This document shows positions 40,670 to 49,680 of a stretch of 64,000 nucleotides of DNA, piece after piece. The first letter of the stretch is position 1. Each line of letters starts with the position of its first letter. A model generated the notes under the pieces. That model ran no database searches, was not told where the DNA came from, and saw only the letters and a program-made list of their open reading frames with translations. This DNA is from Minwuia thermotolerans (lineage in GTDB: Bacteria; Pseudomonadota; Alphaproteobacteria; Minwuiales; Minwuiaceae): assembly GCA_021604565.1 (NCBI GenBank), contig BQJF01000004.1:40543-104542 (forward strand). The letters are read 5' to 3'. A program made the translations under genes and the position numbers.

Positions 40670-43222
40670 TCAGAACTGGCGCAGCAGCCGCATGATGTAG
40701 TCGAGTTCGTCGGTTGAACGGCTGCGCTGGCCGGAGCGGCGGCGCAGTTCGTCCAGGATCTCGCGGGAGCGCTGCAGTGCACTCTGCGCCGGGACCATGT
40801 CGCCGGTGCCTTCGCCCCAGCTATCGGTGGGGGATCGGCCCAGCGGATCGGTCGGTTCACCGTTGCGCCCGTCCTGCCCGGGGGCGTCCTGATTCTGTGC
40901 CTGACCCTGACCCTGGTCGGCCAGGTCCTGCAGCACCGATTCGGCGCCGCGGCGCAATCGGTCCAGTGCCTGTGCCTGCTCATCCATCGCCTGGTCGGAC
41001 TGACCTGCACCCAGCGATGACTGGGCGGAACGCATGGCCTGTTCCGCCTCTCCCAGTTCCCCCGGGATGTTGCCCATGCTCTCGCCAAGTTGCTGCATCA
41101 GTTCGCCCAGCCGTCGCCGCAACTGGCCCTGCGCATCGGCCAGGTCCTGCTCGCTCTGCTGGCCCGGCGTGCCGCCGCGGGCACCCTTGTTCTGATCGAA
41201 TGACTGGGAGCGACCGAAGCGGTTGCGGCCTGGAGAGTTGAAGGGATTGGTCTGGGACGGCAGCTTCGAATCCGGCTGTGCCTGCTGCTGTCGCCGCTCG
41301 AAGGTGCGGTCCATCAGTTGCTGCTGCTGTTCCATCATCTGGCCGAGCTGATCGGCCAGCCGCTCCGCCTGCTGCTCCGACTGCGCTCGACCGCCCTGAT
41401 TCCCCATCTGCAGGTTTTCGAGCATGTTCTGCAGTTGTGACAGCATCTGGCGCGCCTGGTCGCGTGCGCCGGAACGCGACAGTTCCCGCGCCTTGTCCAG
41501 CATGTCGGCAAGGCTCTGGCGCTCGACACTCTCCGCGCCGTCCAGTTCCGGCAGGTCCTCGCCCGCCTCCATGCGGCGCTGGGCGTCCTGCTGCATGGCG
41601 CGCAGATACTCGTCCATGGCTTCCTGCAGTTCGTCCATCAGGGCCTGGATCTCGGCCTCCGATGCGCCATTGGCCAGGGCCTCCGACAGCCGTTCCTGAA
41701 TATCGCGCAGCCGGGCCTGAGCGACGGAAATGTTTCCGTCCTCGATTCTCAGTGCGGTCTGCCACAGCATCTGCTGGCTGGCCGCGATGGTCTCCGCGTC
41801 ACCGCTCGCCGTGAGGTCGGAGGCCAGCATGCTGAGCCCGATATGCACTGCGAAATCGCTGTGATAGCGCTTCGGGTTGATCATCAGGGCATGCAGCGCG
41901 CGAACCACCCATTCACGCTGCCCTGACGCATCGTCGAACAATCGCTGCCGCAATTCGATGACGGCACGGGCGGCGGGCTGCTTGAAGGTGCGTTCAGGCA
42001 GTTCGAAGGTCAGCGGTTCGGAGCGACCGCTCTGATCCGCATCGTCGCGTGCCTCCATCACCAGCACGACCTGCTTGCCGGCCCAGGGATGGGCGGCCAG
42101 ATCGCGGAACACGGTATCGATGGCTTCCATCGGCCGGCGGCTCGACAGCGGCAGGTCCAGGATGATCTCGCCGTCATGCCCGTCCCGTGTGATCCGGACG
42201 GCGACACCGGCGATGCCATAGTCATCGCTGGCGCGGTAGGCAAGCCGCAGCGCGCCGCGCAGGGTGCCCTGTGGCGGCTCCGTCAGTTCGATCGTCGGAT
42301 GATGGTCGGGAATGATGCTGATCGGCCAACCGGCGATCTCGCGCTCTCCGTCGCGGATGCTCAGCCGGTCCCCCGCCGTGATCAGGCGCTCGATCTGCAG
42401 ATCCTTCTCGCCGACGCGCTCGAATGCCTCGAGCGTATCCGCGACGGCCAGCGCCGGTTCGGCCGCGCCATGATAGCGGGCCAGAAAGCGGCTGCCGGTG
42501 GGCACCGCGAGCGGCTCCGATGTATCGGTTTCGTCCTGCGATGGGGTCAGGGCACTGATGAAAACCGGTGGCATGCCGGTATGGGCGGGTGGCGTCACCC
42601 AGGCCTCCAGCACCGTGTCATCCGCCAGACCATCGGCCGCCGCGCCCGTGTCGAGCGCGGCGATCAGCCTGTCCCCGGTGCGGCCACCGGCAGCGGCCAG
42701 GCTGAGGCAGAAGATCATCAGCACCAGCAGGCGCAGCGCCAGGGGGTCACGTGAAGGCATGCGGGTGTCGGCGACAGGCAGGCGCAGTGCCCCGATACGT
42801 GACGCCATCTGACGGCGGTGCGCCTGCCAGAGCGACCGTGCAGCGGAATCATCGCGGCCAACGGCGATCTGGTCCTGGACGCTGGTGAGGGGTCTGTGGG
42901 CGCCGCCGGAACGTTCCAGGCGCTGCACCACCTCCTCCGTCGAAGGCCTCTGCCAGGCCAGCAGGCCACGCAGCAGCAGGAACAGGCAACCGAGGACGCC
43001 TGCGGCCAGACCGACAAGGTGCAGCACGGGTGGCAGCAACTGCCAGATGCCCAGCAGCGTGACGGAAACCAGCAGCAGCACCGCGGCGAAACCCGGCCAG
43101 AGCAGCGGAACCAGACGTTCCCAGCCCAGGATCAGGCGTGTCGCCCACAGTTTCCGCCCCAGCGCCGCGCGCTGTTGCGGGTCAAGAATGCTGTCCAGCG
43201 TCTCGTCGCGTTCGTCTGCCAT
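40670..43222 (-). CDS. TIGR02302 family (DUF4175) membrane protein
   Basis: An 850-residue protein with two adjacent transmembrane segments near residues 40-95 and another near 165-185. A periplasmic beta-rich domain follows at about 190-420 and a helical domain at 420-600. A long glutamine/methionine-rich, low-complexity C-terminal half (for example MLSQLQNMLENLQMGNQ) is probably coiled coil. This architecture is distinctive for the alphaproteobacterial TIGR02302 family, whose role is unknown, perhaps envelope-related. It directly follows lysA by 16 bp in the conserved argH-lptM-lysA-TIGR02302 order. Confidence 0.9.
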   Translation of the reverse strand: MADERDETLDSILDPQQRAALGRKLWATRLILGWERLVPLLWPGFAAVLLLVSVTLLGIWQLLPPVLHLVGLAAGVLGCLFLLLRGLLAWQRPSTEEVVQRLERSGGAHRPLTSVQDQIAVGRDDSAARSLWQAHRRQMASRIGALRLPVADTRMPSRDPLALRLLVLMIFCLSLAAAGGRTGDRLIAALDTGAAADGLADDTVLEAWVTPPAHTGMPPVFISALTPSQDETDTSEPLAVPTGSRFLARYHGAAEPALAVADTLEAFERVGEKDLQIERLITAGDRLSIRDGEREIAGWPISIIPDHHPTIELTEPPQGTLRGALRLAYRASDDYGIAGVAVRITRDGHDGEIILDLPLSSRRPMEAIDTVFRDLAAHPWAGKQVVLVMEARDDADQSGRSEPLTFELPERTFKQPAARAVIELRQRLFDDASGQREWVVRALHALMINPKRYHSDFAVHIGLSMLASDLTASGDAETIAASQQMLWQTALRIEDGNISVAQARLRDIQERLSEALANGASEAEIQALMDELQEAMDEYLRAMQQDAQRRMEAGEDLPELDGAESVERQSLADMLDKARELSRSGARDQARQMLSQLQNMLENLQMGNQGGRAQSEQQAERLADQLGQMMEQQQQLMDRTFERRQQQAQPDSKLPSQTNPFNSPGRNRFGRSQSFDQNKGARGGTPGQQSEQDLADAQGQLRRRLGELMQQLGESMGNIPGELGEAEQAMRSAQSSLGAGQSDQAMDEQAQALDRLRRGAESVLQDLADQGQGQAQNQDAPGQDGRNGEPTDPLGRSPTDSWGEGTGDMVPAQSALQRSREILDELRRRSGQRSRSTDELDYIMRLLRQF

Positions 43223-43238
43223 CAGGCTCCCTGGTTAC

Positions 43239-44522
43239 TCAACTGTCCTGTTCGAGCCACGAAGGTATGGCGTCGAGACCCAGAAGATCATCGAAGGTCT
43301 GGCGCGCCCGGACAACCGCAAAGCGGTCGCCGTCCACCAGAACCTCGGGCACCAGCAGGCGGGTGTTGTACGTTGACGCCATCACCGCACCATAGGCACC
43401 GGCACCCATGAAACAGAGTGTATCACCGGCCGCGACGGAAGGCATGTCACAATCCCTTGCGAACGTGTCGGTGCTCTCGCAGATCGGGCCGACGAGGTCG
43501 GCGCGTATCATCTCCCCCTGCGGCTGCCGCTCCGTGCGGATCTCGTGCACCGCATCGTACATGGCCGGGCGCACCAGATCGTTCATCGCCGAATCGAGGA
43601 TGACGAAGGTCCGGCCATCACCGTCCTTCACGTAGATCACCCGCGACAGCAGCGCCCCGGCATTGCCGACGATCATCCGGCCCGGTTCGAAGATCAGCGT
43701 GGCACCCAGGTGCCCGACGGTGCGGCTGACGATGGCGGCATAGGCATCGGGGGACGGCGGGACAGCGTCAGGGCTGTAGGGAATGCCCAGTCCGCCACCC
43801 AGGTCGATGGTATTGATCTCGTGCCCGTCGTCGCGCAACGCCACGACCAGGTCGGCAGCGCGTGCAAAGGCCTTCTCGAAGGGGCTGAGGTCGGTGAGCT
43901 GTGATCCGATGTGCAGATCGACACCGATGACACGGATCCCCGGCAGCTTCGCGGCGCGGGCATAGACGTCGCGCGCGCGGCCGATCGGGATACCGAACTT
44001 GTTCTCCGCCTTGCCGGTGGAGATCTTGGCATGGGTCAGCGCGTCCACATCCGGATTGACGCGTATGGTGATCGCAGCGGTCAGCCCCAGCCCGGCGGCG
44101 GTCTCCGACAGGGCCTCCAGTTCCGGTTCCGACTCCACGTTGAACTGGCGGATGCCGGCCTGCAGTGCGAAGGCCATCTCCGTCCGGGTCTTGCCGACAC
44201 CGGAGAAGACGATCTTTTCCGGCGGTACCCCGGCGGCCAGGCCACGGCGCAGTTCCCCCTCCGACACCACATCGACACCGGCACCCATGCGGGCCAGCGT
44301 GCGGATGATGGCCAGGTTGCTGTTGGCCTTGACCGAATAGCAGATCAGGCTCTCCACATCGGGACAGGCGCTGGCCAGCGCCATGGCGAAGACGCGGTAC
44401 TGGCGCCGCAGCATGGCGGAGGAATAGACATAGACCGGGGTGCCGACCCGGTCCGCGATATCGGCGATGGCCACATCCTCGACATGCAGATGGCCATCGC
44501 GGTACTGGAACTGGTCGGTCAT
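43239..44522 (-). CDS. lysA: diaminopimelate decarboxylase
   Basis: The final step of lysine synthesis: PLP-dependent decarboxylation of meso-diaminopimelate. 427 residues with the PLP lysine in CYSVKANSN near residue 61, the glycine loop DLGGGLGIPY near 238, the phosphate/EPGR motif FEPGRMIVGNAG near 280, and the catalytic Cys in GPICESTD near 350. Start at 44522 ([10 protein letters not shown]) overlaps the lptM stop (ATGA). Part of the argH-lptM-lysA-TIGR02302 operon. Confidence 0.95.
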   Translation of the reverse strand: MTDQFQYRDGHLHVEDVAIADIADRVGTPVYVYSSAMLRRQYRVFAMALASACPDVESLICYSVKANSNLAIIRTLARMGAGVDVVSEGELRRGLAAGVPPEKIVFSGVGKTRTEMAFALQAGIRQFNVESEPELEALSETAAGLGLTAAITIRVNPDVDALTHAKISTGKAENKFGIPIGRARDVYARAAKLPGIRVIGVDLHIGSQLTDLSPFEKAFARAADLVVALRDDGHEINTIDLGGGLGIPYSPDAVPPSPDAYAAIVSRTVGHLGATLIFEPGRMIVGNAGALLSRVIYVKDGDGRTFVILDSAMNDLVRPAMYDAVHEIRTERQPQGEMIRADLVGPICESTDTFARDCDMPSVAAGDTLCFMGAGAYGAVMASTYNTRLLVPEVLVDGDRFAVVRARQTFDDLLGLDAIPSWLEQDS

Positions 44523-44665
44523 TCGGCGTTCTTTCGCTGCTGCTTGTTTTCCTGCTCGGCCTGCTGCCGGGCACTCTCGGACGGGGTCAGGGGCTCGCCC
44601 TTCTTGCCGCAGGCGCTGACCCCGACGGCCAGTACCAGCAACAGCAGGATCAGCGACCGCATCAT
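44519..44665 (-). CDS. lptM: LptM (YifL-like) small lipoprotein
   Basis: A 48-residue lipoprotein. Signal peptide [19 protein letters not shown] with the lipobox VSAC, then the hallmark [10 protein letters not shown] and a short charged Gln/Glu/Lys-rich tail. LptM helps the LptD-LptE lipopolysaccharide translocon mature in the outer membrane. ATG at 44665 overlaps the argH stop (ATGA); a second ATG at 44662 is an equally good start. The stop overlaps the lysA ATG. It is easily missed because of its length. Confidence 0.88.
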   Translation of the reverse strand: MMRSLILLLLVLAVGVSACGKKGEPLTPSESARQQAEQENKQQRKNAE

Positions 44666-46056
44666 GCCAGCTTCTCCCGCCAGCGGCTGATCTGTGCCCG
44701 CACCTGATCCGGTGCGGTGCCGCCATAGGACTTGCGCGCATGCACGGCGCTTTCCGCGTCAAGCACCCTGTAGACCGCATCGGTGATCCTCGGCTCGATC
44801 TGTTGCAGCACCTCCAGCGGCAGATCGGCCAGGTCGCAGCCGCGATCCTCCGCCGCCTTCACTGCAGCACCCGTGGCGTGGTGCGCCTCCCGGAACGGCA
44901 TGTCCAGCGCCTGCACCAGCCAGTCGGCGAAGTCGGTCGCGGTGGCAAAGCCGGAGGTGGCAGCGGTGCGCAGGGCGTCCCGGTTCGGCACCATGTCGGC
45001 GATCATCCCCGCCATGGCGGTGACGCAGAGTTCAATGGTGTCGGCGGCGTCGAACAGGGCTTCCTTGTCTTCCTGCATGTCCTTGCCATAGGCCATGGGC
45101 AGCCCCTTCATCACCATGGTCAGCGCCACATAGGCTCCGCTGACCCGCCCGATCTTGCCCTTGATCAGCTCCGCCGCGTCCGGATTGCGCTTCTGCGGCA
45201 TGATCGAGGAGCCAGTGGAGAAGGCATCCGACAGGGTGACGAAACGGAACTGCGCCGAGGACCAGATCACCAGTTCCTCCGCCAGCCGCGAAAGATGCAT
45301 CGCGGCGACATTGGCGGTGTGCAGGAAATCGAGGCAGAAATCACGGTCCGACACCGCGTCCAGGCTGTTGGCCGTGGGCCGGTCGAAACCGAGCGCTGCC
45401 GTGGTCGCGTCGCGGTCGATGGGAAACGAGGTGCCGGCCAGTGCCGCCGACCCCAGCGGCGATTCATTCAGCCGCCGCCGTGTCTCCGCCAGCCGGTCCC
45501 GGTCGCGCCCGAACATCTCGACGTAGGCCATCATGTGGTGGCCGAAGGTCACCGGCTGCGCCACCTGCATGTGGGTGAAGCCGGGCATCACCGCCTCCGC
45601 ATGGGCGTCCGCCTGGTCGAGCAGGGCCGTGATCAGGTCGCGGAAGGCCAGGTCGAGGCGGTCGATGGTGTCGCGCACCCACAGGCGGAAGTCCGTCGCC
45701 ACCTGGTCGTTGCGGCTGCGGCCCGTGTGCAGGCGGCCCGCCGTCGCGCCGATCAGCTCCCGCAGCCGGTTCTCCACGTTCATGTGGATGTCTTCCAGCG
45801 CCGCCGAGAACTCGAACCTGCCCTCGTCGATCTCACGCAGAATTGCGTCAAGACCGTCATTGATTGCGGCAACGTCATCCCTTGTCAGGATATCCTGTGC
45901 AGCCAACATGTCGGCATGCGCCTTCGATCCCCGGATGTCCTGGGCATGAAAGCGCTGGTCGAAATCGATGGAGGCATTGATCTTCTCCATCACCTTCGCG
46001 GGGCCGCCGGCGAAACGGCCGCCCCACATCTCATTGCTGGTGGGTTTGTCTGACAT
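44662..46056 (-). CDS. argH: argininosuccinate lyase
   Basis: Splits argininosuccinate to arginine and fumarate, the last step of arginine synthesis. 464 residues with the fumarase/aspartase signature [12 protein letters not shown] near residue 282 on the mobile loop that carries the catalytic Ser. [20 protein letters not shown] lies near 107 and [15 protein letters not shown] near 157. Start at 46056. Its ATG overlaps by two bases with the divergent thioredoxin ATG at 46055, so its promoter must lie within the neighbouring coding sequence if both starts are right. Confidence 0.95.
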   Translation of the reverse strand: MSDKPTSNEMWGGRFAGGPAKVMEKINASIDFDQRFHAQDIRGSKAHADMLAAQDILTRDDVAAINDGLDAILREIDEGRFEFSAALEDIHMNVENRLRELIGATAGRLHTGRSRNDQVATDFRLWVRDTIDRLDLAFRDLITALLDQADAHAEAVMPGFTHMQVAQPVTFGHHMMAYVEMFGRDRDRLAETRRRLNESPLGSAALAGTSFPIDRDATTAALGFDRPTANSLDAVSDRDFCLDFLHTANVAAMHLSRLAEELVIWSSAQFRFVTLSDAFSTGSSIMPQKRNPDAAELIKGKIGRVSGAYVALTMVMKGLPMAYGKDMQEDKEALFDAADTIELCVTAMAGMIADMVPNRDALRTAATSGFATATDFADWLVQALDMPFREAHHATGAAVKAAEDRGCDLADLPLEVLQQIEPRITDAVYRVLDAESAVHARKSYGGTAPDQVRAQISRWREKLA

Positions 46057-46636
46057 GAAATCTCTGTGGCCTGGAATGTTGCACCGGATCGGCCTTGTGG
46101 CCCTGCTGATTGCGATCCTTAGTCCGGCAGGCGCCGGAGCGGAACCCCCGCTGGCGCAATATGCCACGGGTCAGTTACAGAATCTCGCGGTTCATGACAC
46201 GCCGAAGCCGCCGTCCGACGCGACCTTCAGGGACGGCAGCGGGACGGAGATCGGTTTCGATGCCTTCCGCGGCAAGGTGGTGCTGGTCAATCTCTGGGCC
46301 ACCTGGTGCGCCCCCTGCCGCCACGAGATGCCCTCGATCAGCCGACTTCAGGACATGCGTGGCGGCGATGATTTCCTGGTCGCCGCGATCTCGGTCGACC
46401 GGGGCGGCGCGGAGAAGTCGCTGGCCTTCCTGCAGGAAGTGGATGCCGACAACCTGCCGCTGTTCGTTGATCCCACCACCCGGATCGGCCGCGCGCTGGG
46501 TGCCTATGGCCTGCCGATCACGGTCCTGCTGAACCGGCAGGGCGAGGAAGTGGCGCGGCTGGTCGGCCCTGCGGAATGGGACAGCCCGGAAGCACTGGCC
46601 CTGATCGACGTGCTGATCGCGGACGGCGCGTCCTGA
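46055..46636 (+). CDS. TlpA-like thioredoxin-fold protein, exported
   Basis: 193 residues with an N-terminal signal/anchor ([17 protein letters not shown]) and a thioredoxin fold. The redox motif is [16 protein letters not shown] near residue 85, cis-Pro in [10 protein letters not shown] near residue 155. TlpA-like proteins reduce or maintain cysteines in periplasmic targets such as cytochrome c apoproteins or copper centres. The start is uncertain: ATG at 46055 shares bases with the argH ATG, while ATG at 46079 (MLHRIG) would also give a good signal peptide and more room for promoters. Confidence 0.85.
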   Translation: MKSLWPGMLHRIGLVALLIAILSPAGAGAEPPLAQYATGQLQNLAVHDTPKPPSDATFRDGSGTEIGFDAFRGKVVLVNLWATWCAPCRHEMPSISRLQDMRGGDDFLVAAISVDRGGAEKSLAFLQEVDADNLPLFVDPTTRIGRALGAYGLPITVLLNRQGEEVARLVGPAEWDSPEALALIDVLIADGAS

Positions 46637-46660
46637 GGGGATATGTTCTCAGAAGGTACT

Positions 46661-46737
46661 GCACCGGCCCGCTCCCCCACCCGGCCACCCACGGCAGTAT
46701 CCTCATTGGGTGGCCGGGTGGGGGAGCGGGCCGGTGC
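46661..46737. repeat. 77-bp perfect palindromic element, copy 1
   Basis: Left arm 46661-46691 and right arm 46707-46737 are fully complementary over 31 bp. The 15-nt centre contains AGTATCCT. The innermost arm part GGCCACCCA and the centre recur in the element at 60124-60209, whose outer arms differ. It lies between convergent genes, 24 bp after the thioredoxin stop, and may serve as terminator for both. Confidence 0.85.
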
Positions 46738-46765
46738 CGCAGCCCCGAGAGAGTAAACCTCCCGC

Positions 46766-47176
46766 TCAGTCTTCCTTTGGCTCGCAGAGCACGGCGTAGG
46801 GCGCATCAAGGCGCTGGCCGTTGTAGAACAGTGCGCCGGTCTGCCGGTTGACGGTCACCTGTCCCGCATCGATCCCTGCATCATTCAGGAACGGTGGCGT
46901 ATCGGCCCCGAGAAGCTCCGCCAGCGGCACCCGCAGGTCGATGGTGATTTCGTTGGGCAGGGTTATGCCGCCTGAACCGGGAAGGTCGGCGGGGGCCACC
47001 GCATTGCCGTTCGCATCGACGCCGGGTCGGTAGGCCACGTCGGCGTCCGGCCTGTGGATCTCCACCAGACGGCAGGTCTCCTCAGGGTCCGGTTCTGGCG
47101 GATAGGTCTTGGGCGCGGCCGTCAGTACCGTGGGTAGCATCGTCAGCAGGATCAGCATGGGTAAGGGATTGCGCAT
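46766..47176 (-). CDS. small secreted protein of unknown function
   Basis: 136 residues with a hydrophobic N-terminal signal (MLILLTMLPTVLTAA after MRNPLP) and probable cleavage near residue 21. The mature part is beta-rich and proline-rich, with DVAYRPGVDANGNAVAPADL near residue 45, which recurs in small alphaproteobacterial secreted proteins as far as I recall, and ITIDLRVPLAELLG near 78. It has two cysteines (CRLVEI and VLCEPKED), possibly one disulfide. The frame is open far upstream without homology, so the start at 47176 was chosen by the signal peptide. No function assigned. Confidence 0.72.
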   Translation of the reverse strand: MRNPLPMLILLTMLPTVLTAAPKTYPPEPDPEETCRLVEIHRPDADVAYRPGVDANGNAVAPADLPGSGGITLPNEITIDLRVPLAELLGADTPPFLNDAGIDAGQVTVNRQTGALFYNGQRLDAPYAVLCEPKED

Positions 47177-47233
47177 CAGGCCATTCTGGCGACGATAGCT
47201 TGATATTTGGTTGCTAGGGGGAGGCAAGATTTC

Positions 47234-48262
47234 ATGGCGCGGATTGTCTATCTGGATGCGTTTCCGGCGGAGAATGCTCTGCCCATTTTGGCTGAACGGC
47301 CGGAACATGAAGTGATCCGCATCGACCGCCATGCGCCGTTCGCGGAGAGTTTCGCGACACTGGCGTCCGCGCACGCGTTCCAGTGTGTTCCGGCACGGGA
47401 CGAGGTGCCGGAGCCGCTGCGCGTCGATGCCGCCTTCCTGGCCCAGGCGCCGGAACTGCTGGTGGTTTCCTCCGGCGGTTCGGGCGTCGATACCTTCGAC
47501 CTCGACGCCTGCACGGCGGCGGGGGTGCTGGTGGTCAATCAGGCGGGCGGCAATGCGGAGGCGGTGGCGGAACATGCGCTCGGCATGATGCTGCTGCTGA
47601 TGAAGCGGGTGCCGGAGGCGGACCGGGCGCTGCGCCGGGGCTGGAACGGCGCGCGCACCGATTTCCGGGGCGCGGACCTGCTGGGCAAGACGGTCGGCAT
47701 CATCGGCCTCGGTCACATCGGGCGCAGGCTGGCCAGCATCTGCCGCCACGCCTTCGACTGCGAGGTGCTGGCGTACGACCCCTATCTGGACGAGGCCGAG
47801 ATGGCCCGCCGTGACGCGCGGAAGGTCAGTTTCGAGGAAGTGCTGTCCGGCTCCGACGTCGTCAGCATCCATTGCCCGCTGAGCGGCGAGACCCGGCGCA
47901 TGTTCGATGCGATGGCAATCGGCATGATGAAGCCCGGCGCCCGCCTGATCGCCACCGCGCGCGGCTTCATCCATGACGAGGATGCGCTGTATCAGGCGCT
48001 GCGATCCGGGCATCTGGCCGGTGCCGGTCTCGACGTCTGGGATGCCGAGCCCCCCACCGCCGACCACCCGCTGCTCTCCCTCGACAGTGTCATCACCAGC
48101 CCCCACACCGCAGGCGTCACCCGCGACAGCCGCGAACGTATGGCCCGCTACGCCGCGACCCAACTGATCGACATCTTCGACGGCAAGGAGCCGGTGCGCC
48201 CGGTGAACACCGATGTGCTGCCGGTCTGGCAGAAGAGGGTGCAGGGGTTCCTGAAGGGGTAG
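47234..48262 (+). CDS. D-isomer-specific 2-hydroxyacid dehydrogenase
   Basis: An NAD(P)-dependent reductase of 342 residues. The Rossmann motif GKTVGIIGLGHIGRRLAS is near residue 152, the substrate Arg in TARGFIHDEDALYQAL near 243, the acidic partner in DVWDAEPPTADHPL near 270, and the catalytic His in SPHTAGVTRDSRERM near 290. This Arg-Glu-His pattern is typical of the phosphoglycerate dehydrogenase/hydroxypyruvate reductase family. Exact substrate unknown. Start at 47234 after GGGGAGGCAAGA. Confidence 0.87.
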   Translation: MARIVYLDAFPAENALPILAERPEHEVIRIDRHAPFAESFATLASAHAFQCVPARDEVPEPLRVDAAFLAQAPELLVVSSGGSGVDTFDLDACTAAGVLVVNQAGGNAEAVAEHALGMMLLLMKRVPEADRALRRGWNGARTDFRGADLLGKTVGIIGLGHIGRRLASICRHAFDCEVLAYDPYLDEAEMARRDARKVSFEEVLSGSDVVSIHCPLSGETRRMFDAMAIGMMKPGARLIATARGFIHDEDALYQALRSGHLAGAGLDVWDAEPPTADHPLLSLDSVITSPHTAGVTRDSRERMARYAATQLIDIFDGKEPVRPVNTDVLPVWQKRVQGFLKG

Positions 48263-48308
48263 GTGGATACCGGCAGGTCGGTATTTCGCTGGTGCGTGAA
48301 AGACTGGG

Positions 48309-48464
48309 CTCGCGGGTCAGGCCCGCGAGAACCGGGAGGGGTGGAGGTGCTGACGCTTTTTTCCGGTACCGCCGCCAGAACCCACGCCTTACCCGGGCTC
48401 GACCCGGGTATCCAGGGATGCCGCGCCGCCGTCGGAGACTGGGCTCGCGGGTCAAGCCCGCGAG
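48309..48464. repeat. cluster of short palindromic intergenic repeats
   Basis: Two copies of a unit reading GACTGGGCTCGCGGGTCA, then GCCCGCGAG, lie at about 48303-48329 and 48438-48464. Each contains perfect CTCGCGGG/CCCGCGAG arms (48309-48329; 48444-48464). Between them is ACCCGGG/CCCGGGT (48391-48409) followed by TATCCAGG. This style of CGGGTCAAGCCCG repeat is common in alphaproteobacterial gaps. No ORF is supported here. Confidence 0.75.
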
Positions 48465-48473
48465 CGTCGTGAT

Positions 48474-48508
48474 GGGGGCGCTGCCCGGGAATCCCTGGCA
48501 GCGCCCCC
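48474..48508 (-). terminator. hairpin downstream of gshB
   Basis: A perfect 12-bp stem GGGGGCGCTGCC/GGCAGCGCCCCC with an 11-nt loop lies about 30 bp after the gshB stop and next to the repeat cluster. There is no U tract. Confidence 0.5.
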
Positions 48509-48538
48509 AGGAAGATCCGTCGTCCGGAAGGGGTTCGC

Positions 48539-49480
48539 TCAGGCGCGCCTGGCCTCGATGGCGTCCCAGATCAGGCCGGAGAGGTTGGAGTTGTCGAAGC
48601 GGTCGATTTCCTGGATGCCGGTGGGGCTGGTGACGTTGATCTCCGTCATCCAGTCGCCGATGACGTCGATGCCGACGAAGATCATGCCGCGCGCCTTCAG
48701 CTCCGGGCCGATGCGGTCGCAGATCTCCCGCTCCCGCGCGGTCAGGGTGGAGCGAACGGCCTGGCCGCCGACATGCATGTTCGACCGGCTCTCGCCCTCT
48801 GCCGGGACGCGGTTGATCGCGCCCACCGGTTCCCCGTCCACCAGGATGATGCGCTTGTCGCCCTTGCGGACATCGGGCAGGAACTTCTGCGCGATGATCG
48901 GTTCGCGGTACATCACCGCGTAGGTTTCCATCAGCGAACTCAGGTTGTCGTCGCCGGGCCGCAGGTGGAACACCCCGGCGCCGCCATTGCCGTAGAGCGG
49001 CTTGATGATGATGTCCTGATGCTCGGCCTGGAAGGCGCGGATCATGTCCGTGTTGCGGGTGATCAGCGTCGGCGGCATCAGATCGACGAAGTTGGTGACG
49101 AACAGCTTCTCCGGCGCGTTGCGCACCTCCATCGGATCATTGACCACCAGTGTCTTCGGATGGATGCGTTCCAGCAGGTAGGTCGTCGTCAGATAGGCCA
49201 TGTCGTAGGGCGGGTCCTGGCGCAGCAGCACCACATCGACCTCCGACAGGTCGATGGTGCGGTCCTCACCCTGGCTGAAATGGTTGCCGACCTCGCGCTG
49301 CACGGTGACATCGCGCAGCCGGGCCATGACCTTGCCGTCCTGCCAGGCCAGTTCGTCCGGCAGGTACCAGCTCAGTTCGTGGCCGCGCGCCTGTGCCTCC
49401 AGCATCAGCGCGAAGGTGGAATCCCCCTTGATGTCGATCCCGGCAATCGAGTCCATCTGGACGGCGACCTTGAGTGTCAT
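48539..49480 (-). CDS. gshB: glutathione synthetase
   Basis: ATP-grasp ligase joining gamma-glutamylcysteine and glycine to form glutathione. 313 residues. [20 protein letters not shown] at the N terminus, [19 protein letters not shown] near residue 88, [14 protein letters not shown] near 155 (nucleotide loop), [20 protein letters not shown] near 202, and the C-terminal [13 protein letters not shown]. Start at 49480 (MTLKVAVQ). Single gene on the minus strand; the first pathway enzyme (gshA/gshAB) is not in the window. Confidence 0.94.
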   Translation of the reverse strand: MTLKVAVQMDSIAGIDIKGDSTFALMLEAQARGHELSWYLPDELAWQDGKVMARLRDVTVQREVGNHFSQGEDRTIDLSEVDVVLLRQDPPYDMAYLTTTYLLERIHPKTLVVNDPMEVRNAPEKLFVTNFVDLMPPTLITRNTDMIRAFQAEHQDIIIKPLYGNGGAGVFHLRPGDDNLSSLMETYAVMYREPIIAQKFLPDVRKGDKRIILVDGEPVGAINRVPAEGESRSNMHVGGQAVRSTLTAREREICDRIGPELKARGMIFVGIDVIGDWMTEINVTSPTGIQEIDRFDNSNLSGLIWDAIEARRA

Positions 49481-49680
49481 GAGCTGTTCCCGTTCGTGGC
49501 TGCCCGAACCGGCAGCGGTCACCCGATGATAGGGCGGACGCGGGCGCGGGCAAACCGCGCACCGGCAATCCGGACCGACAGGCAGTGGTCAGGTACCGCG
49601 ACAGGCGCGGCGGCAGGATGGGCCGCCCTGCGGAGCGCAGTTGCACCCGGCATGGCGGCCCTTTCCCCGGTCCAGGCGCA

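Noticed and set aside
48303..48464. CRISPR array
   Set aside because: Only two copies of the unit, 135 bp apart, with palindromic content typical of intergenic repeats and no cas genes.
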